64,000 nt of DNA from Acanthochlamys bracteata. Taxonomy: Eukaryota; Streptophyta; Magnoliopsida; Pandanales; Velloziaceae. Every line of letters starts with the position of its first letter. The stretch's first letter is position 1. The notes under the pieces are model-generated. The model made no database searches, was not told where the DNA came from, and saw only the letters and a program-made list of their open reading frames with translations. Where the stretch lies: NCBI GenBank assembly GCA_019914995.1, contig CM034145.1:4471262-4535261 (forward strand). The letters are read 5' to 3'. A program made the position numbers and the translations under genes. This document shows positions 12,120 through 23,574 of this stretch, piece after piece.

Positions 12120-13097
12120 TTACCTATTCAGGAATTGATCACTGGAGAATGCGAAACTTGACATTGAGTCCCCTGAGACAAACAGAGTGCAGTATCATAT
12201 GAAAGCATCAAACCGCTCCTACAGTTGGTTTAGCTCAAAATGCCACCTGAGATCATGCACTCTAGCCTGTAGCCTCGCCAGCTGCTCCAAGGTCACCGAC
12301 TGCAAAATGTCCTACAGTTCTGGGATGCCAGAAAAGTTGACGGACAATGAGATTTCGTTCCACTTCATCATGTCAGAGAACGGGGGAATAGTGTAGCTCT
12401 CAGAAATCAGCACTGGGATGCAGCCTGCGTAGACGGACTCAACTATTTGAGGATTGCAACTTCGTAGCCGCTCGGGCAGAGGCAAAAGCGTGATAGGAGC
12501 ATGTAGGAATGGTAGTCCTCTCCAGCAAGGAGGTACTCGTGCACCTGTTTTTGAAGAAAATGAAACATTTCAAATACCATGAATAACTATCTGCCGGAGT
12601 GTGATTCATTTTTCAATAATTACCTTGATCTCTTGGTGGCTGTTACGCCAATATTTAAGGAGTAACAGGCGGATTGGCCCATGTAACCTCCGGCGAGAAA
12701 GGCTAAGAAGGGCCGACGATCAAACATGTCATCATCTTCATAAGAGCGGTTCTTTAGGAGAGGGGCGCTGACATCCTTCTGAGGGTTGCAACCTACCTCC
12801 TTATCAATTACAGATTATTCAAAATTGATTCGAATTTAATCTGAATTCGATTTAAATAATTTTTTTTTTAAATTAGATTTGTCGATAGAGTCATATAATC
12901 ATCTCTAATCGGTTAGAATCGGTGGTGCACAGACCTACCTCCTCCTTCCCCTTCAGCATCTCCAGCTGCTCCATAATTCTTCCTTCTGTCGTGTAGATGT
13001 TCTTGCACGGCTCCTCGTGCACCAACGGTAACTCTCCATCGTATCCGTAGATTTTGAATCGCTGTTCCATCTCCAAGTAGCTCCTAATCAATTTCAA
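12120..13097 (-). pseudogene. GT47 exostosin-type glycosyltransferase pseudogene
   Basis: On the minus strand the blocks follow the GT47 order. Near 13085 lies RSYLEMEQRFKIYGYDGE with LVHEEPCKNIYTTEG; near 12780 NPQKDVSAPLL; near 12690 RPFLAFLAGGYMG, then (shifted frame) LLLLKYWRNSHQEIK ending at a GTAATT donor near 12622. After an intron come [28 protein letters not shown] and ESVYAGCIPVLISESYTIPP, then DMMKWNEISLSVNF. A frameshift sits near GYEVA (about 12455) and TAG stops interrupt the tail near 12318 and 12223. The middle of the exon after SYLEME (the FLPFSV to CHDW part) is missing. It is related to the intact gene at 35.0-36.9 kb, but it has an intron before VHEYL that the intact gene lacks, so it probably comes from another GT47 subgroup. 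Confidence 0.9.
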
Positions 13098-13099
13098 TG

Positions 13100-13860
13100 A
13101 ATTTATCAGCTTTATTTCATTGATGACTGTAATAATTCGAAAAATAATAATTTACAATTCTATGAACAAACGATATCCGAGTTTTGTCCTACTAAATTAA
13201 ATATATATTTATTTATAAAAAATCATATTTTCTAATGCTATGTTCTTGTTAATCTTTAGAGTGCAATTGGTTTATTATCTTACAATATTACTACAGTAAT
13301 CATATCTATGAGAATGTTAATTTTTATCAATTCGATTGAAAAACTACATGACCACATTGAGCTAAATTCAATATTTTAAAAAATCTATTAGAATTTTACT
13401 AAATGATCTCTTATATATACAAAAAAAAAACACATACGATCCAAATTAAATTAAAAGTCTAACTAAAAATGATGTAGTAATTTTTATTATGTAGTATAAA
13501 ACATCTTATTTGATTATCTTGTAACATCAATAGAAAGTGAAGAAAATAAAATAAAAACATAAAAAATATGTTTTGATAAACAAAAGAAAACGATTGAGTA
13601 AAATAGTTTTGGCATTAAAAAAAGTAATACAACTTTCACTAATAAGAAAATACAAATTATCACCTAATTAGATTCTCTTATTTATAAAAATTATATTTCT
13701 TAATAGAACTCATATTACCTCTATTTAGATAAACCAAAAATGAAATTCATATTTTTTCTAATTAAACTTCTATGAATTTTGTCAGATAATATGAACCAAC
13801 CAAATGCACCCTTGCTACATTAAAGTAGCAAGTTGTTTTATAAGAAAATCCAATTTATTA
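13100..13860. other. AT-rich non-coding stretch
   Basis: Nothing recognisable: no ORF with family resemblance, no LTR or RNA gene. It separates the GT47 pseudogene from the left LTR of the old copia element. Confidence 0.6.
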
Positions 13861-14048
13861 TTGACCCGAGTCAATAATATATTATCTTATATATCTCTAC
13901 TTAATTATTTTATATATTTTTTCTAATTATTTTAGATATTTTTTTTAAAAATTAGATATATTTTATTATTTAAAATTTAGAATTATAAGATTATATATAT
14001 ATATATACTTATATTGAACAATTGAAATAAAATTGAAAAAGTTTTTCA
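13861..14048 (+). repeat. Left LTR of the old copia element
   Basis: It matches the block at about 19870-20060, and the primer-binding-like TGGTATCAGAG follows four bases after it. The 5' boundary is inferred from where similarity begins (GAGTCAATAATATATT). Confidence 0.7.
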
Positions 14049-16959
14049 TCTTGGTATCAGAGAAAAACTCTAGATCTTCTCACTATCGTTGTAACGATTG
14101 CGACGGTCAAATTCCAACCAAACTATCCGTTGCGATCGTGGAGGTACGATTATAACGGTTAGAAATTTCGACTAGAACAAATTCGGAGATTTAATCGATT
14201 AGATCTACACAAAAAAAAATCAAATCTTTCGCTGTCTTTACCACCGGAGATCAATTCAAATTTTCTACCGCCGATCGCCGCCGCTTGTCAAAACTTTTTT
14301 AGAAGTACAAGTGCTTTCTTTTCGGTTGCTTCAATGACTACTCTTATTATCAGCGTACAAGATAATTCATCCTCCACTATTAGTGTTAAGCTAAATAGTT
14401 CAAATTATTCTCTTTGATCTCAAGTTGTTGAGATGTACATTAATGGAAAGAATAAGATGAGCTATTTGATCAGAAAAATAGCACGACTTCAAGAGATTGA
14501 TCTTACTTATGCCGGGTGGAGAACTGACAATGCTATTGTCAAAGGATGGTTGATCAACTCCATTAAACCAGTTGTGATGGAGCTTTTATTCGGCTTCTTA
14601 CTGCCAGAGATGTTTGAACTGCTATATTCTAAACTTACTATAATAATTCTGACATATCTCAAATTTGTGAATTAACATGCAGGGCATTCAAATTAAAGCA
14701 AAGTGGAAGGCATATTACGGTCTACTATGCATAATTACAAAGCATATGGTAAGAATTGCATTTTCGCAATCCAATCAGGATGTATTGTGCTAATGATATA
14801 TTAGCTCGACAAAAGGAGATTGATAGAAAATGTGTCTATATTTTTTTGACTGGGCTTGATGAAACATTTGATAAAACCCGCAGTGATCTACTACGAACAG
14901 ATGCTTTCTCTAGATTAGAAGCATCTTATAACTACATTTCTCGTGAGGAGCAACGACGAGTAGTTATAATAGGTTCTAGGGATATTGGTACTGGAGTTAT
15001 TGCTGTTGTGGTTTCCAAAAATCTTACACTCCAAGTGAAGCAAAAAATACAAGAAGGTCAGTGTACTCATTGTGGTAAAGCTGGGCATATTTAGAATTCA
15101 TGCTTTCAATTAGTTGGTTATCCTGATTGGTGGGAGGAACTGAATAAGAAGAAGAAACAAGACGAAAAGATCTCTAGTGTAGCGTCTGCATTTGCAGGCT
15201 TCACGTTAGCCGATCGTTCATCTTCTACATCATCGATTGCTTCTTCACCAATTCTATCTTTGGTGTCGCAAGTTAATTTAAATTCTCCAATTTCAAGTAA
15301 CCAAAACTTTACCTATACTGTTTTAGATTCACAACGGGATATAAGATGGATTTTAGAATTTGGAACTAAGGATCATATAACATTTGATTCGAAAAACTTT
15401 TACACCGTAAGTGCTCCAGTTAGAAATAATATGACATATGCCAATGGAGAGAGTTACCTAGTGACCTGTGCTGATATAGTGACGTTATTATCATCTCTAT
15501 CTCTACAAAATTGCCTACTTGTTTCATCTCTCTCACACAATCTTTTATCTATTGAAGAAATTACTGAACAGTTGAACTGCGTTATTTTTATGTATCCTTA
15601 TTTTTGCTTACTTCAGAATATCCAGACATAGATAATTGGGCGTGGTATTAAAAAATAGGGTTTATACTATCTGGATGATATTAGTTCATTTAGAGTTTAC
15701 AGTGCTCGTGAATCTGAAACTGATAAGAAGAATAAAGTCTGCCTTTGGCATCGCCGTTTAGATCATATTTCTTTTGGTTATTTAAAATATTTACTACCAT
15801 CTTTATTTTCTGGTTTCAAAAAGTCTGAGTTTCAGTGTGAAGCATGTATCCTTACTAAGAGTAATCGAGTGACGTATTTTTCTATTATCAATTAAAGAAC
15901 AATTTTTTTGAGTTAGTCCATTCGGATTTTTGGGAACCCTATCCGGTTATGACTTTTACTAACATTAGGTGGTTTGTGACATTTGTAGATGATTACACAG
16001 TCATGATATGGTTATATATTTTGAAAAATAAAAGTGATGTTAGTGATATTTTATGCGATTTCATAAGATGGTGTAGTCACAATTTCTCTTTTCTATTCGA
16101 ATTTTTCATTCTAATAATGAAGGGGAGTATGTTAATATTTCTTTGAGCTATTACATTTATCAGCATTGTATTATTAATGAGACTTCTTGTCCACAAATAT
16201 CACAACAAAATGGAGTGACTGAAAAAAAATTGACACATATTAAAAACCACTCGTGCTTTATTATTTGAAGCTCATGTTCCAAACTATTATTGGGTAGATG
16301 TAGTTCAGTTTGTGATTTATGTAATTAATCGCATGCCATCTAGAGTTCTGAAACTTTCGACATCATTTGAGATTTCATCTACATTTGTTACCATACATTA
16401 TGTTCTCTCACTTCCATCTCAGATGTTTGGTTCTGTTGCATTAGTACATTTGCAGACGACTCAAAGGGATAAATTGGATCTATGCGCTTTAAAGTGCCTG
16501 TTTCTTGGTTATAGTCCTCACCAGAAAGGTTATCGTTGTTATCATCCTCGATACGCCGTACCTTTGTGACTATAAATGTGACATTTTTAGAGTCGAAAAT
16601 ATACTTTGTTAGATCGGCAATAAATTCAGATATTCAGAGGTAGATAGAAACTACGGAAGATCTGAATTGTCTTACTATTGAACTCAGCACACATATTGAG
16701 GAAGGTCAGACACTGTGTGAATCATGACTCAAGTGTGGAGGAGGTTGAAACTACTGAACTAGAACAAAAAAAAGGGAACAGATAGAAAGAGCTGAAATTA
16801 TAAAAGAAACTCTCCTCTCGCATCCTACAATATCCATTCAAACTCCTAAGGATATCCCTAAGGTAAGTATTGAGACTCAGAATATTATTATAGATGAATC
16901 TAATATTGTCTGCAGAAGTTATTAGTTACCACATTGAGAAAATCGTGAAAAATATTGAT

Positions 16960-18236
16960 GTAGACAAAATCCACTAAGAAAAACTCAGTGGTTCTATCCT
17001 AGTCTATCCCACAAGTGCATGGTTGTCGTATACCGTATAGCAGATAACAAGTTAGTTCCACAGAGATTATTGTTAAATCTAATTCAAGTTTTAACTAACA
17101 AAAGTTGTGGTTTATGAAAGCTAATAAAAAATGTACGAAAGTTAAGAATGAAAAGTAATATATGAATAAAAAAAATAGATATGTAAATAACTTGAGTTTT
17201 AAATCCACCACTAATGCTTCTAATTTAATCTTTAAATAAATATGATAATAGATTATGATAATTGTGAAGACTTTAACACTTTGTTCCAATTCTTAGGTAC
17301 GATTTCTAATTATAATTTTAACCTTGGTCTAGTATAAAATCACCTATCGCTAGTTATATTCTAACTTCTTATTTAGAAATTACTAACGATGCATTAGATC
17401 TTACGAAATTATCAATCATATAGTTGCATTCACTTTGGTCTAATAAATATTAATTACAGTTATTAATTTTGTAATTCATAAACTATATTCCGATTGGTCT
17501 TCGTAAACACAATTAAAAAACTACTATAAATATCAAATCTAATGTCGATTAGACATATAAATTTAATACCTAAACATTTTCCAGTACAAAAATTAAAACT
17601 CATAATCAATAAAAAATTTATACATCATAATATACAAAAAATAAATCAAATTTATTAGGGTTTCATCCTAACTCTAGTTCTGAGAGTTTAGCCACTCATA
17701 TTAATAATACAAGCAGTAAAATTCATTGAGATAAACATCAAAGAGAAAGAAAATCTGAATGTTGCTGGCGTGGCCTCCAATTTGTTCTCTATTATCTACC
17801 CTCTTTTTTTTCTTTTTCTCCTCTCTGGATCCTTTCTTTTAGTGTTGTCCCTCTTTTTATAAACTAAAAGCCCTCCCAAAATAAGGAAAGAAATCTCTGC
17901 TTTCAATCCCCGGATTTTTAGGAAGCTTGGATTCCAAATAAAAAGATTCTATTGATAGATAAAATCCTCCACCAAAAAAGGAAGAGGGATAAGCTCTAGC
18001 TGTGAGCTTTCGGGAATGAAGAAAAAATTCTTCCGGAAGTCATTCTTCTACTTTTGTTAATCATGCTTAGCTTTAAGTAATTCTATTGGGCTAAAGCCCA
18101 ATAATGCAATTTCTTATTGTGTTTCTTTTTTTCTTCTCATCTACATATAAAAACTAATTGTATTTAGCTAGCAATAATAATAAAAGTAGTATTTATGTTA
18201 CAATAATACAATCAAAGCATATAATTATATATTTAT
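16960..18236. mobile_element. Unrelated insert inside the old copia element
   Basis: Copia coding similarity stops after about 16950 (downstream of integrase) and resumes at about 18236 with PPEKYSPERK, just before reverse transcriptase. The segment between has no copia similarity or coding potential. Near its left edge is an imperfect inverted repeat, CCACTAAG / CTCAGTGG (16973-16993). A TATAAA-like site sits at about 17857. It may be a solo LTR or a non-autonomous transposon; I could not define its ends. Confidence 0.5.
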
Positions 18237-19869
18237 CAAACCTCCTGAGAAATATTCACCAGAAAGAAAAGTTTTCAGAATCCTATTGCTAACCATGTGT
18301 CTTTCCACAGGCTGTCTCTATCATATGTTGCTTTTATAATTATGTGTCAGCTGTGACACTTTCTTTTAGCACTAGAGAAGTTTTATCCGATTCTAAATAG
18401 ACTAAGACTATGAATAAAAAGATGGATGCTCTTCAAAAGAATTTGACTTGACAGATAGTACCACTACAAAAAAAAAAAAAGAGAAAGCAGTTGGTTGTAA
18501 ATTGGTGTACACCATCAAATACAAAGTAGATGGAATGATTGAAAGGTATAATACAAGGTTATTAACCAAAGGATACTCACAGACTTATGGAGTGGATTAT
18601 CTTGAGAATTTTGCCCCAATTGTAAATATTAATACCATCAGAGTATTGCAGTCTCTCGCAGCAAATCTTGATTGACCCTTACAATAGTTTGATGTAAAAA
18701 ATACATTTCTTCATGGTGAGTTAAAAGAAAAAATGTGTATGGAGCTTCCGTCTGGTTATAGTGTATCGGAAAGAACTGACTATATCTGTAGGCTAAAAAA
18801 GACTCTATATGGTTTGAAACAATCTCCAAGAGTTTGATTTGGTAGATTTAGTAAAATTTTGAGCAGATATGGTTACCGACAAAGTAACGCTGATCATACA
18901 TTATTCTTGAACAACTAGAATGATGAGGTAACTACCTTGATAATCTATGTTGATAATATGAATGATCATGAAGAAATTCAGAGATTAAAGACATATCTAG
19001 CCTCTGAATTCGAGATGAAAGAACTTGTAGAGTTAAAATACTTTTAGGGCTTTGAAGTGGTAAGGTTTTAGTAAGGTATTTTTTTGTCACAAAGAAATAT
19101 GTACTTGACTTATTGTCTGAGACAGGAATGTCGGATTGCCCCTGTCGATACACAAATTATTGAGAATCATAACTTAATAGAGCATCCTAATCAAGTAACA
19201 GCAGCTAAGGAAAAATATCAGCGATTGGTTGGTAGATTGATTTATTTGTCACATACTTGCCCTGATATAGCATATGCTGTGAATGTTATTAGCCAGTTTA
19301 TGCATTCTCCAAATATTGATCATATGAAGACTGTGAACAGAATTTTGAGATATTTGAAGTCAGCATAAGGTAGGAGATTACTATTCAGAAAGCATAATCA
19401 TCTAAATATTGATGGATATATATAGATGCAGATTGGGCAAGAGATAAGACAGATAGACGTTCTATATCTGGCTATTTTATATTTATTGGTGATAATTTAG
19501 TCACATGAAAGAGTAAGAAATAGAAAGTGGTTGCTCGATCGTCTACTGAAGCTGAATATAGAGGAATGACAAATGGAGTTTGTTGACGGTGCTTGATTTT
19601 TCTCCTAAAAATACTATGAAACTATTATTTGATAACAAGACAGCAATAAATGATGCTCATAATCTAGTACAGCATGATCGAACCAAATATGTTGAGGTCG
19701 ATCGATAGTTTATTAAAGAAAAATTGGAAGCAAAATTGGCTAAGTTACTTTTTGTGGCTTCAGAGACACAATTAGCAAATATATTGGCAAAATAAATTTC
19801 AAACAAAATTTTTTATAACTCACTAAATAATTTGGGCATTGATAACATCTTTGTACTAACTTAAATGAA

Positions 19870-20060
19870 AGTGATAACATGAGTCAATAATATATTATTT
19901 TAGATATTTTTACTTAGTTATCTTATATATATATTTTAATTATTTTAGATATTTTTTTTTAAAATTAAATATTTTTTATTATTAAGAACTCTTTTTATTT
20001 AGAATTATGAGAGTCTATATATATATTTATTTATATTGGACGATTGAAAGAGTTTATCTT
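19870..20060 (+). repeat. Right LTR of the old copia element
   Basis: It starts near TGATAACATGAGTCAATAAT and shares the AT-rich core with the left LTR. It ends roughly 180 bp upstream of the TATA box of the 11S globulin gene, so it forms part of that gene's upstream region. Confidence 0.7.
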
Positions 20061-20241
20061 TTGTATACCAACCAAATCATGTGTTCTTTTAGACAGTTTT
20101 GCGCCCAGACAAAGCTTCCAAAAAACCAAAAGCTGCTTTAAGTTTTTAGACAGTTGTGTGCGCGGCAACCAGAGCTCGTGAAGCAGCACAGAGCACACCC
20201 TCTTCACCAACCACTCCACTCCCTTCCAAATATTTCTTCTC

Positions 20242-20248
20242 TATAAAT
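20242..20248 (+). promoter_or_regulatory. TATA box of the 11S globulin gene
   Basis: TATAAAT lies 70 bp before the ATG at 20318, a normal distance for a plant seed-protein gene. The 180 bp between the copia LTR and this site contain no CATGCA (RY/legumin box) or CACGTG that I can see. Confidence 0.7.
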
Positions 20249-20317
20249 TCCATCCACCCTCCCCTCATTCTTCAACCAACAATCAATATTCATCATCATA
20301 GTAAGTATTTGATCAAT

Positions 20318-22039
20318 ATGGCAAACTCATCTCTGCTCTTTCTCTGCTTGCTCTTGTGCTTCCATGGTTCTCTTGCTCAGCTTGGGTTCGGCGAAGCTCA
20401 GCGAGGTTTCTGGAGCAGCGACCGACGACTAGGTTCGCAGAGCGAGTGCAGGCTCGAGCAGATCAATGCCCTCGAGCCCACTCATCGTATCGAGTCTGAA
20501 GCTGGTTTCACAGAGTACTGGGAGCAGGACAACGAGCAGTTCCGCTGTGCCGGAGTAGCCGCTGTCCGTCACACTATTCAACCTAGAGGACTTCTCTTGC
20601 CTTCTTTCTCTAACGCTCCCCGTCTTGTCTACATCATCAAAGGCTCGTTCTTTACTACCATTACTGATCACATGCGCGGATTAATTGTTATTCATCTTCA
20701 TATTGATCAGATTAAGAAATTTCTGTTGTTTTTAGGTTCTGGATTTACGGAAATGGTGATGCCGGGATGCGCAGAGACTTACCAATCGTTCAGGCAGCTG
20801 CAGGAACCGAGGTTTGAGGAAAGTGAGAGCAGGAGGTCCAGGGACCAGCACCAAAAGATCCACAGGTTCCGCCAGGGAGATGTTATTGCGTTGCCTGCAG
20901 GTGTTGCACACTGGTGCTACAACGACGGCGATTCACAGCTCATTACCATCACCGTCTTCGATACCAGGAACAACGCCAACCAGCTCGACCCCTACCACAG
21001 GGTATAAAAACCTTTGAGCCTTTATTTTGATAAACTAGTTTTATTTTATCACAGGGTATCAGAGTCAAAAACGTGTTTATTTTCTTGCAGAAATTCAAGC
21101 TAGCTGGAAGCCAGCAGAAGATTCGGCAGCCTTATGAACGCGAAGAGAGCCCCTCAGAGAGCTACATCGGCGATAACATTCTCAGCGGGTTCACTACTGA
21201 CTTTCTGGCGGAAGCTTTTGGCGTAGAGAGAGAGCTTGCAGCGAAGATCCAGAGCATCAATGAGCAGAGAGGAGAGATCGTTATGGTGGAACGTGAGCTG
21301 AAGCTCGTGAGTCCTTTGAGAATGCGGGAGGAGGAAGAGACGGACCGGCGGGCACGAAGCGATCAATCCAACGGAGTTGAAGAGACCTTCTGCAACTTGA
21401 GGATTAGGGAGAACATCGGAGAAGCTTCCCGCGCCGACTTCTACACTCCGAGAGCTGGTCGTCTCACTACTCTTAACAGCTACAAGCTCCCCATTCTCCG
21501 CTTCATGCAGCTCACCGTCGAACGTGGAGTTCTTTACAGAGTACGTAAACATCGATCGATTTGCATCACTAACAATTCCTACTGATGAATTCATTATGAC
21601 TGATTTTGTAACATCGTGTGCTTGTATGCAGAACGCCATGCACGCGCCACACTGGAACATCAACGCGCACAGCTTGGTTTACTGCACCGGTGGTCGGGCA
21701 AGGCTTCAGATAGTGAACAACAGAGGAACAACAGCGTTCAACGGAGAGCTCAGGAGAGGTCAGATAATTGTGGTTCCTCAGAACTTCGCGATCCTAAAGA
21801 GGGCGGAAAGCGAAGGATTCGAGTGGGTTTCATTCAAGACGAGTGACAACGCAATGATCAACCCGATCGTCGGTAAGACATCAGCATTCCGCGGCATGCC
21901 GGTGGAGATACTGATGAACTCTTTCCGTATCTCAAGGGAGCAGGCGCTCAGGATCAAGTATCACAGAGAAGAAGTTGTCATGTTCACTCCAGCCAACACC
22001 GGCAGGTCGTCAGAGTCGGAGAGAGAACAGTCCGAATGA
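20318..22039 (+). CDS. 11S globulin (legumin-type) seed storage protein precursor
   Basis: A cupin-family seed storage protein that forms hexamers in protein storage vacuoles. Four exons, 20318-20642, 20736-21001, 21091-21540 and 21632-22039, encode 482 residues, normal for the family. MANSSLLFLCLLLCFHGSLA is a signal peptide and mature protein starts at Q21. The acidic chain has C44, C77 and C120 (MPGCAETY), and processing by vacuolar enzyme is expected at N291-G292 (SNGVEETFC), leaving C298 to bridge to C120. The basic chain carries the second cupin (NAMHAPHWNINAHSLVY, GRARLQIVNN, GQIIVVPQNFAI). The start at 20318 is chosen because it follows the TATA box and opens the signal peptide; an in-frame ATG at 20156 lies upstream of the TATA box. 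Introns 2 and 3 are GT-AG. Intron 1 (20643-20735) begins GC, is 93 nt and has no stop in frame; without its removal the first cupin would gain 31 hydrophobic residues. The upstream region is cut short by a copia LTR. Confidence 0.95.
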
Positions 22040-22232
22040 GCCTTGGTTGAGCTATGTTGCTGATGTGTAGCTAGCTAATAATCGCGCCTATAGAGTAAGA
22101 GCGTCTTTGAGGTTGAGTTAGAGTCTAGCAAATAAAATGCTACCATCTTTGTTTTCTCGTCACTAATAATAATAAATTTGAGGCTTCTTGTTTGAACCAT
22201 CTTTTCTAGTTTCCTTTCTCAACTTTTCTACA

Positions 22233-22526
22233 GGGCATGTTTCAATCGCTCCTAACTTCACTTTCTCCCGTCAGTTTTTGAGTTTCGAATAATTCATATG
22301 TTTCAATTACACAAAAAATTCAGAACTTCACTTCCACATGTGTAACTTTAGTTCATTTTTTTATTTGCACACTTCTCAATATAACTATATCTTTTAATTT
22401 TTAACATACTTTCAAAACTTATTGAAATACAAATACTGAACTCTACTTCTACTTTATTTTTTAAAAAACTCTACTTCCTAATTTTCACTTTCACGAAACT
22501 TAGTTACGAGCATTTGAAACACGCCC
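22233..22526. mobile_element. MITE-like element, family A
   Basis: The ends are GGGCATGTTTCAA and TTTGAAACACGCCC, near-perfect reverse complements. The interior carries mirrored AACTTCACTTTC.. and ..TTTTCACTTTCACGAA blocks. Related copies lie at 46770-47039, 52050-52342 and 54724-55016. No coding capacity; a non-autonomous DNA element. It lies about 200 bp past the 11S stop codon. Confidence 0.7.
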
Positions 22527-22998
22527 ATACTCGGACTTGTAAAGGATCGACTGTAGAGACGTCTTACCATAATTTTAAAAAACGAACTATTCAGATCGAC
22601 GGGTCATGAGTTAACCCATCGGGTCAACAGCAGTGTTTTTTCAGAGTCAAGAAAGCACAGCACAACTCAAGACTCATTTTCAATCCAAAATTCTAGATAG
22701 TAAAGTTCATTTCCAATTTAGAGTTCTAAATAGCAAGACTTAAGACTCCAATCCAGATAGCAAGTTCTTTACCAAAAATATATCAACATCCATCATATGA
22801 AAGTTTGAAACTTAAACTTTCAATTTTCAAATGTTAACTGCGATTTTACATAAACTAGGAATGTTACACAAGTTTGAACTTCCAATTTTCAACAATAATA
22901 CTAACTGAATACGAACAAACTCATTAATAACATCCCAACAGCAACAACATCTCAATTTTCAAAAACATTCCAAACTTTACAGCTTTGCAAAGGGACCA
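22527..22998. other. Non-coding spacer before the Tnt1-type element
   Basis: No gene is recognisable. It contains CGACGGGTCATGAGTTAACC and loose repeats of AAGACT/CAAGACTC and TCTAGATAG-like words (22640-22760). With the retroelement removed it would join sequence starting at 28325. Confidence 0.6.
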
Positions 22999-23003
22999 GA
23001 AAT

Positions 23004-23574
23004 TGTTGAATATAAAGACACTTTGATGAGCTTCTAATCAAGCAGTCCACAAGTAGCTATTGGTAATCCACTATTTAGTCCAACATAGCTCTTATGGTAG
23101 TTATGTTCAGATTCATTTATGAAAAAATTATGTCCAGATTCATGAGGAAGTTATGTCCAGATTCATCTAACTATCATAAGAAAGTTATGCCAACGAACTA
23201 ATTCCAAAGAGTGGCTTTGTAAAGTTAGTTATTTAGTGGACTAGCTATCAAAAAAATTTTCTTGCATCCTATATATATATCCCAAATGTGTGAAATTTGG
23301 GAGAAGTATAAAAAGCATACAAAAAAGCATATAAAGAGAATGTAAGAAAGAAAGCAAAGTTGTAAGCATACATTGTAATCTCATCTTATAATATTTTTTG
23401 TTTTGTGTGACCACACCACCGTGGGATTTTTCTCATTTTTCCCCACGTATATCTTGGTGTTGTGTGATTGTTTTTTTCATCTTTAACAATCTCAACTTGG
23501 ATTGCAAGATCCTAGTGTGTGCTATATATTATGCTTGCTATTTTCCGTTCGTGCACACTACCGTATTCCCAACA
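23004..23574 (+). repeat. 5' LTR of the Tnt1-type element
   Basis: TG...CA termini and a TATAAAAAG promoter box at 23307. U3 carries three copies of a 16-bp word, TTATGTCCAGATTCAT (one with a C-to-T change), at 23101, 23128 and 23151, the sort of short tandem U3 motif that acts as an enhancer in Tnt1-like elements. Confidence 0.9.

Larger units (their letters stand above)
13861..20060 (+). mobile_element. Old, decayed Ty1/copia LTR retrotransposon
   Basis: Two similar AT-rich blocks of about 190 bp bound the element: 13861-14048 and about 19870-20060. Both contain GAGTCAATAATATATTAT and TAATTATTTTAGATATTTTTTT and end near GAC/AACAATTGAAA. TGGTATCAGAG at 14053 is the usual initiator-Met tRNA primer site. 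Inside, in copia order: gag from about 14330 with a CX2CX4H zinc-knuckle start near 15062, a degraded protease region (WILEFGTKDH, 15349), a pre-integrase block (LWHRRLDHISFGYL, 15740), integrase 15900-16560 (VHSDFWEPY, FVDDYT), reverse transcriptase 18380-19000 and RNase H 19420-19580 (DADWARDK, SSTEAEYRG). Many stops and frameshifts make it inactive. An unrelated segment (about 16960-18236) interrupts it. LTR ends are approximate and I found no target duplication. Confidence 0.85.

Noticed and set aside
20156..20317. Upstream in-frame ATG extending the 11S globulin by 54 residues
   Set aside because: It lies upstream of the TATA box at 20242 and would bury the signal peptide; the ATG at 20318 gives the normal precursor.
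20643..20735. Continuous ORF through 11S intron 1 taken as coding
   Set aside because: The 31 residues are absent from the cupin family and the flanking phases fit an intron exactly; treated as an intron, with retention listed as a finding.
21154..21663. Long antisense ORF over 11S exon 3
   Set aside because: Mirror of a GC-rich coding exon in the opposite strand; no family resemblance.
23101..23166. CRISPR-like array from three regularly spaced 16-bp repeats
   Set aside because: Spacers are partly similar, repeats are too short, and the block is duplicated in the other LTR; it is a U3 motif array in a plant retroelement.
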